In this document: piece after piece, positions 45,088 to 49,719 of the stretch
How the letters are laid out: every line of letters begins with the position of its first letter
Position numbering within the stretch: position 1 is the first letter of the stretch
Source of the DNA: Xylaria sp. FL1777
Lineage: Eukaryota; Ascomycota; Sordariomycetes; Xylariales; Xylariaceae
Direction: 5' to 3'
Assembly: GCA_022578965.1 (NCBI GenBank)
Contig: MU400767.1
Coordinates: forward strand, 1 to 49,719
Length of the DNA stretch: 49,719 nucleotides
Made by a program: the position numbers and the translations under genes
Notes under the pieces: generated by a model
Database searches by the model: none
Seen by the model: the letters and a program-made list of their open reading frames with translations, nothing else
Told to the model about the DNA's origin: nothing

Positions 45088-47191
45088 TCACTTGCTTTCT
45101 AGTACCTCTTTGACCAAGTCGTCCGCAACTGCCTTGCCGGATAACCAATTGATATCAACTGTTGACCAAGCATGCTGGATCACGCTCGACCACCAGAGGC
45201 CCTTGGCCATCGGCCACTCGAAACTGGGCATGCGAAACAATGGGAATCTCACGGGATGCCAATTTTGAATCTGTTGTTTTTGGAAAGAATCAGTTAGTAT
45301 ACTGCGAGCAGTAAGGCAAAGTCGTCCTGACACGATGGATACGTACTCTTGTTTCATAACTCCATAACAAATCGTAGTGATTCTTCAAATCTTCGAGGAC
45401 CGGGGATTGAGAGAGGACGCGATACAGGTACTGGGTCTCTGTGTGGCTCGTCGTCTCGCGCACGAGCTTAACTTCCTGCGTACCCCCGCTCACGTTGAGA
45501 AACAGCACTTGATCATGATTACTCCAGGTGGAAAGCTTCGCGCTGGAGGTGAAAAAAGTTATGTAGACCGGAATGAAGTAGTCGTCTTCCGGGCCGCCCA
45601 TCTCATCATCTAGGTCGGGCTCTTGGAACGATGATAGATTGTGGGCGCCGCTTTCAGTGCTTTCGAGGCGGATACTTAAGTCAAGCGCGGTTAGGATGAC
45701 CTTGTCGAAGGTTTCGGTTGATATCTCCCCTCCCTCCTTCTCATGCACGATACCCCATTGCTTCCCTTGCCAGTCGTAGTTTATCCCCACAACGCGTGTA
45801 GATGTGCGCACGGGTACGTCGATCTTGCGCACGATGTGCTCCAGACGTTCAATCACATGTCCGCCCCTATACGCGTTCGCCTTGTCTTCTTGTGCTGCGC
45901 CCAGCATGGCGGCGAACGCCGTGAGGGAGCTGAGCTCCTGACCGAAGGCGCGCTGAACTTGGGGTTCGAGAATTTCAGTTGCGTATTTGTCGCCTATGCC
46001 GCTGTCTTTAAGCAGCGTGCTCGACCATTCTTGTAGGCGTTCGAGTACGCCCAGGGAGTTGAAGATCCTTTCGGTGTCCGTTGTGATTGGTGCCTCGAGC
46101 ATTCTTCCTCGTAAATCGCCATCTTCAATGAGCCCACCCGTCCGCCAACTCGAGGCGCCATATGTCCAGATGAGCCAGGCCCATGTCGTTAGGGGAGTTT
46201 TTTTGTGGGGTCGTACGGTCGACGAGACGCTATGTTCTTTATTGTAACTGGTGAGAGCAACGCGAGTTAGTGACCGGTAACATCGGCCGGCCTCTGCTAT
46301 ACCTCTCATATACACCTACTCCAACAACTTAGAAAGATGAACCCAAAGGTAGAGAACCTACTAGCCGACCTGCTCAGGCCCAAGTTCGGTGAATTCGACC
46401 TTGTCTCCAAGCAGGTTCTCGGAGTCACGGGTGAAGAGCGAGTTCTGCCACATGAGCGCACTGCCGGTGATGTCCTCTGCTGTGATGTGACTTTGCATTG
46501 GATCATCGTTGGGGAATACGGGCCTTCCATTTGAGTCGTGAAGGGCGAGCATGCCGCCGACAACTGGGCGGGACTCGAAAATGGTGATGTTGAACTGCAC
46601 GTTTCTTGCAGCAGGCGAGCAACGAAGATACTGCGCGGCAGCGATACCTGCCGGGCCAGCTCCTTTACACGACGGTTTGTGAGTTATTTCGTGCTACATC
46701 TACATAAAGAAACGGAGAAGGACTATATATGCTGGGGATGACACTTGGGAGACCCTACCGATGATGGCTACATTGTAAATGGGCGGAGGAGCAGGCAGCG
46801 TCGGGGGGCTCGTTGATAAATATAGGAGGCCTCTAAAGATACCGGCGATGAACGAGACTACAACGACTATGGAGAGGATGGTGAAGATGGTGTTTGGTGT
46901 TTCTCGATCTGGATCTCGATCTCGATCTCGATTAATATTGATAGTGATGCGGGGGGGCGAAGGCTGGCGACGGATGAGGAGCGGAGTGTACTCGGTTCGT
47001 ACATGTGCTGCTGCTGCTGACCTTGCCGCCGACCTGGCAGCCGACCTTGCTGCTGCTGATGCGGTTGCGGGGTTCGTGTAGGTATATGGCGGCGGCGGCG
47101 GACCGAAGCTGGAACCGGCGGCGGGATCTGAAGAGCAGTACGAGGGAGGCGGCGACACGTCTCCTTTGCGGTGCCCGTTGGAAAGTCCCAT
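45088..47191 (-). CDS. Prenylcysteine-oxidase-like flavoprotein with membrane anchor
   Basis: Four exons: 47191-46759, 46662-46362, 46247-45347, 45270-45088; 605 residues. Phases close, giving YNVAIIGAGPAGIAAAQYLR, EQVGYYNKEHSV and YETRIQNWHPV across the junctions. The family cleaves prenylated cysteine with FAD and O2 to release an aldehyde and H2O2; in fungi the substrate is unproven. N-terminus: about 100 Pro- and Ala/Arg/Ser-rich cytosolic residues (AARSAARSAARS, RDRDRDPDRE), then one membrane span (about 101-125), then the FAD fold with GAGPAG (about 145-150) and FESRPVVGG. The prenylcysteine-lyase part continues through the GLWWSS segment. The anchor is unlike the signal peptide of the animal lysosomal enzyme. 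Substrate is inferred from family only; a generic amine-oxidase-type flavoenzyme is possible. Confidence 0.87.
46911..46932. repeat. GATCTC hexamer repeat in coding sequence
   Basis: About three and a half units of ATCTCG, coding alternating Arg-Asp just before the membrane span of the flavoprotein. It is likely length-variable between strains. Confidence 0.8.
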
Positions 47192-47637
47192 GATGGCGAT
47201 GTGCGAGTTGCTTATTTCCTGTCAAGGAGCGGCATGGGGGGGGCCTGCACAGGAGAGGGAGAGCGTGTGAGAGAGCGTAAAAGGATGACGCGCGTGAGAA
47301 ATGCTCACATCTCACATTTCGAGAGGCAGCCTTTTACCGACAGTTGTTGTTGTTGCCGTTGTTGTTTGTGGCTGAGGTGGTCAATACGAACTGGCCACTA
47401 CCTACTACTACTATGTCCTATGTACTATGTACCCAGGTAAGTTCAAGATACCGGATGCGTATATCGGCGCTGGTGTAGACGATTTATGATGTGATGGGAA
47501 TACCTACTGCATGTTGCTGCTGCCTATCTACACTACCTACCTACATACTAAAGTACTTACAGGTACCTATTTTACTTGGGTCAGCCTACTGGCAGTGGGG
47601 GGTTGCAGAGAGCAGGATGCTGATGCTGGGCTGAAAT
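47192..47637. other. Flavoprotein promoter region, microsatellite-rich
   Basis: Contains GTT/GCC triplet runs (about 47344-47370), CTA triplets (about 47399-47411) and CTAC repeats (about 47526-47548). No reading on either strand looks real. Confidence 0.55.
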
Positions 47638-47670
47638 GGGAGGGGGAGGGGGAGGGGTGAGGGGCAGGGG
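47638..47670 (-). promoter_or_regulatory. G-rich tract with five AGGGG stress-element cores
   Basis: Six runs of three to five G separated by one to three bases. Five of them form AGGGG or GAGGGG, the core of the fungal stress-response element (CCCCT on the gene's strand). The tract also meets the pattern for a G-quadruplex. It is about 450 bp upstream of the flavoprotein ATG. Confidence 0.45.
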
Positions 47671-48690
47671 CAGGCGACGCTTTGTAAGAGGTAGGTACAT
47701 AATAACGGTTCTCAATTGAGCATAGAAATGGTCCAATATATATATCGAATAAGAGTTAATCAAGAAACTTCATTTTCCCTCTCATAATCTGTGATATATA
47801 TATTAAGTCGCAAGGCCCTCCAAATATTAAACGATCCAAGTTCATGTGTAATAATTATACCTTCCCTCGCGTTTCCATTCTCTTCACTCCTGCCCCGCTC
47901 AACTCGCAGCCTATGAACAAAGATCACATCATAATTCACTGTAACATGAACAAGAATTGTCCTAAAATAAGCTGTGGGTTCTAATTTATAGCCTAGAGAC
48001 TATCACTATTCTACAATGCGATTACTATTTTGCAATGAGATGATTGAAAGAGCTCCTGTGAAAGCTGTTGACTGGTTACCCCACTACCTAGTAGTGTAAG
48101 GACCGCGCTGGATCGTGTACTGGCGGTTCTGCGGCTCGTCTACTACTAGCGTCTCATGTATGTACAGCACAGCAGCTTTTCCTATTTATCAACATTAACA
48201 AAAACAGTAATGTGTAATGTCAGTCTTTACCTTCTGTCCAGCGAGCTGGTTGGTGAGAACCAGTGTTTACAGGGTAGTGAAGCTTCGAGGTAGCGGCGTG
48301 GACATTGTTGCATGGGGTTTTCATTTTCCAATAAAGGTGACTGAAGCTGGAGATAATATCCTCTAATCAGTGCGACGCTTGATATCTCTTTCGAACGATA
48401 TATCTATTATTAAATCTTAGTTGTACCTTAATAGTTAATGAGTCTTTTTACGGTTAAAGTACTAGTTTAAATGTTTATATCATCATATTGCCTGGTGAAA
48501 TTCTTGCATATTAATACGCATGATTCTTAACAGCAAGCTGCTGTTAATAGCCTTCTTAAGAACTTTGATAGCTCTGCCTTTTAGCAAGTACTGCTGGAGT
48601 GGGTTGTCGAGGAGAACCATCCCTTGGCCTTGGTTTTTGCGGCATTACGTTTTAATATCGGGGCATTACTTTAAACCTATTTCGGTATAA
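47671..48690. other. Gene-free interval to the right AT block
   Basis: Normal composition fading to A/T after about 48650. Contains CTGGTT/AACCAG (about 48246-48263), a weak hairpin. No coding reading over 60 codons beyond a low-complexity one. Confidence 0.55.
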
Positions 48691-49609
48691 GTTCATTATA
48701 TGTTTTTACACCTTTATATTTTTTATAGAAAATAAAATAGTTTAAAACACGTTATAAATACTAATAAAAACAACAGTTAAGCTTACTTTTTATAATGTTT
48801 AAATATAAGCTAAAAGTATACTTAGTAAATATAGCTAAATATAAAAAGTTAGCTATAAACTTTATTTAATTAAAGGTATTTATTAATATAATAAATATGT
48901 TATAATAGCTAGTTTTTTGTTAAAATTATTATATATATACTATTTTTAAAAAATAGCTAAGTTAGCTAATTTAATAAGTTTAAAAGTTTTATTATAAATA
49001 TAATAGCAGTAAATTTATTAGCAAATATATTTAAAGCAAAAAAAGCTAAATTAATACTTATTATTTTTTTTTAAAAAAGTAATTTATTTATAGATTTTAA
49101 TTAAAAAATACTATTTTTACTACTTAAATTATTAGTTTAATAGTTTTTAATAACGTTTTTATCACGGGAGGTATAAAGCATTAAAGGTTAAGTATAATAG
49201 TTAATATATCTTTAGTTTTATAGTAAATATTTAATAAAACTAAAGCTTGAAAAAAAAAGGAAACTTTTATAAAATAAATATAAAAAGGATATTTTATATA
49301 TATATATAACTTATAACATATATTAAAGTACTTAAGTAGTTTAATTATAATAACTATTCCTTTTTTTCTAATTAGGTTATTTTTAACCTATATATAAATA
49401 AAATTAATTAAAGTAATTAATTTTAAATATAAATAATAAAATAAAGTAGTATAAAATAATTAAGCATAAATGTAATATATTAAATAAAATGCTTATGCAG
49501 TATAATAATTAAAGTATTTATATATTTATGCTTATGTTTATATATTAAGTTATGTTTGTTTTATGCTATATTTATAGCAAGTTTTGCGTTTATATTTTTA
49601 TTGCTATAT

Positions 49610-49649
<40 letters not shown>

Positions 49650-49719
49650 TATTATTAAAAAATTATTTTTTTAAAAAAAATTTTTTTTTTAAATTTTTTT
49701 TATTTTTTTAAATTTTTTT
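48691..49719. repeat. RIP-type AT-rich block (right)
   Basis: Abrupt change to A/T sequence with the same residual contexts as the left block. No protein shadow recognised. One short GC-containing island (ATCACGGGAGGTATAAAGC near 49161) stands out. The block continues beyond the window. Confidence 0.88.
49611..49646. repeat. 36-base T homopolymer
   Basis: Uninterrupted T run followed by A/T low-complexity to the window end. On minus it would be a poly-A tail, possibly of a retroelement read from right to left. Assembly error in homopolymers is also likely here. Confidence 0.9.

Overview
This window looks like a filamentous ascomycete (Pezizomycotina) chromosome segment with a two-compartment genome. 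Genes carry short introns (about 50-130 bp, GT-AG, CTAAC-like branch points). The families are fungal: a Ctr copper transporter, a ferric reductase, an acetyl-polymer-free secretome of small enzymes, fungal BTB proteins and a PNGase A. Very A+T-rich blocks on both sides hold transposons decayed by C-to-T/G-to-A transitions, the signature of repeat-induced point mutation (RIP). The species cannot be named from the sequence alone.

Layout. Positions 1-21450 are a RIP-degraded transposon graveyard. In it I can read a plus-strand Ty3/gypsy chromovirus: reverse transcriptase, RNase H, integrase and chromodomain. A 2,197-bp repeat has inserted exactly in the catalytic YxDD box of that reverse transcriptase. 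A second copy of the same repeat, of identical length, lies at 10882-13078. Next to it is a minus-strand LINE of the Tad1 kind. A patch of normal base composition with hairpins and a TATA-like box (9645-9850) survives in the middle, and several tandem-repeat fields are present. The AT block ends by cutting off a prolyl iminopeptidase gene at about 21500. Positions 21500-48690 form a gene island of normal composition. From about 48690 the sequence is AT-rich again, with a 36-base T run near the window end.

Gene island, left to right: prolyl iminopeptidase fragment (-), BTB-like protein (-), FAD monooxygenase (-), a possible small basic protein (+), ferric reductase (-), Ctr copper transporter (+), cytosolic-type tyrosyl-tRNA synthetase (+), small secreted cysteine-rich protein (+), PNGase A-like glycoamidase (-), secreted tyrosinase-like copper oxidase (-), secreted PEBP-like protein (+), membrane-anchored prenylcysteine-oxidase-like flavoprotein (-). 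All exon structures below were worked out by hand from reading frames and splice sites, and they close in frame.

How they may work together. The ferric/cupric reductase and the Ctr transporter are divergent neighbours sharing 972 bp. That stretch contains two inverted copies of TGTGCTCA, a copper-response motif reported for the fungal Mac1 copper regulator. The tyrosinase, a type-3 copper enzyme, has a perfect TTTGCTCA and a near copy upstream. This suggests a small copper acquisition-and-use neighbourhood. Separately, four consecutive genes (36.5-44.8 kb) encode proteins with signal peptides, so this part of the island is a secretome cluster, as is often seen beside AT-rich blocks in plant- or insect-associated fungi. 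These functional links are inference; the gene identities are mostly secure.
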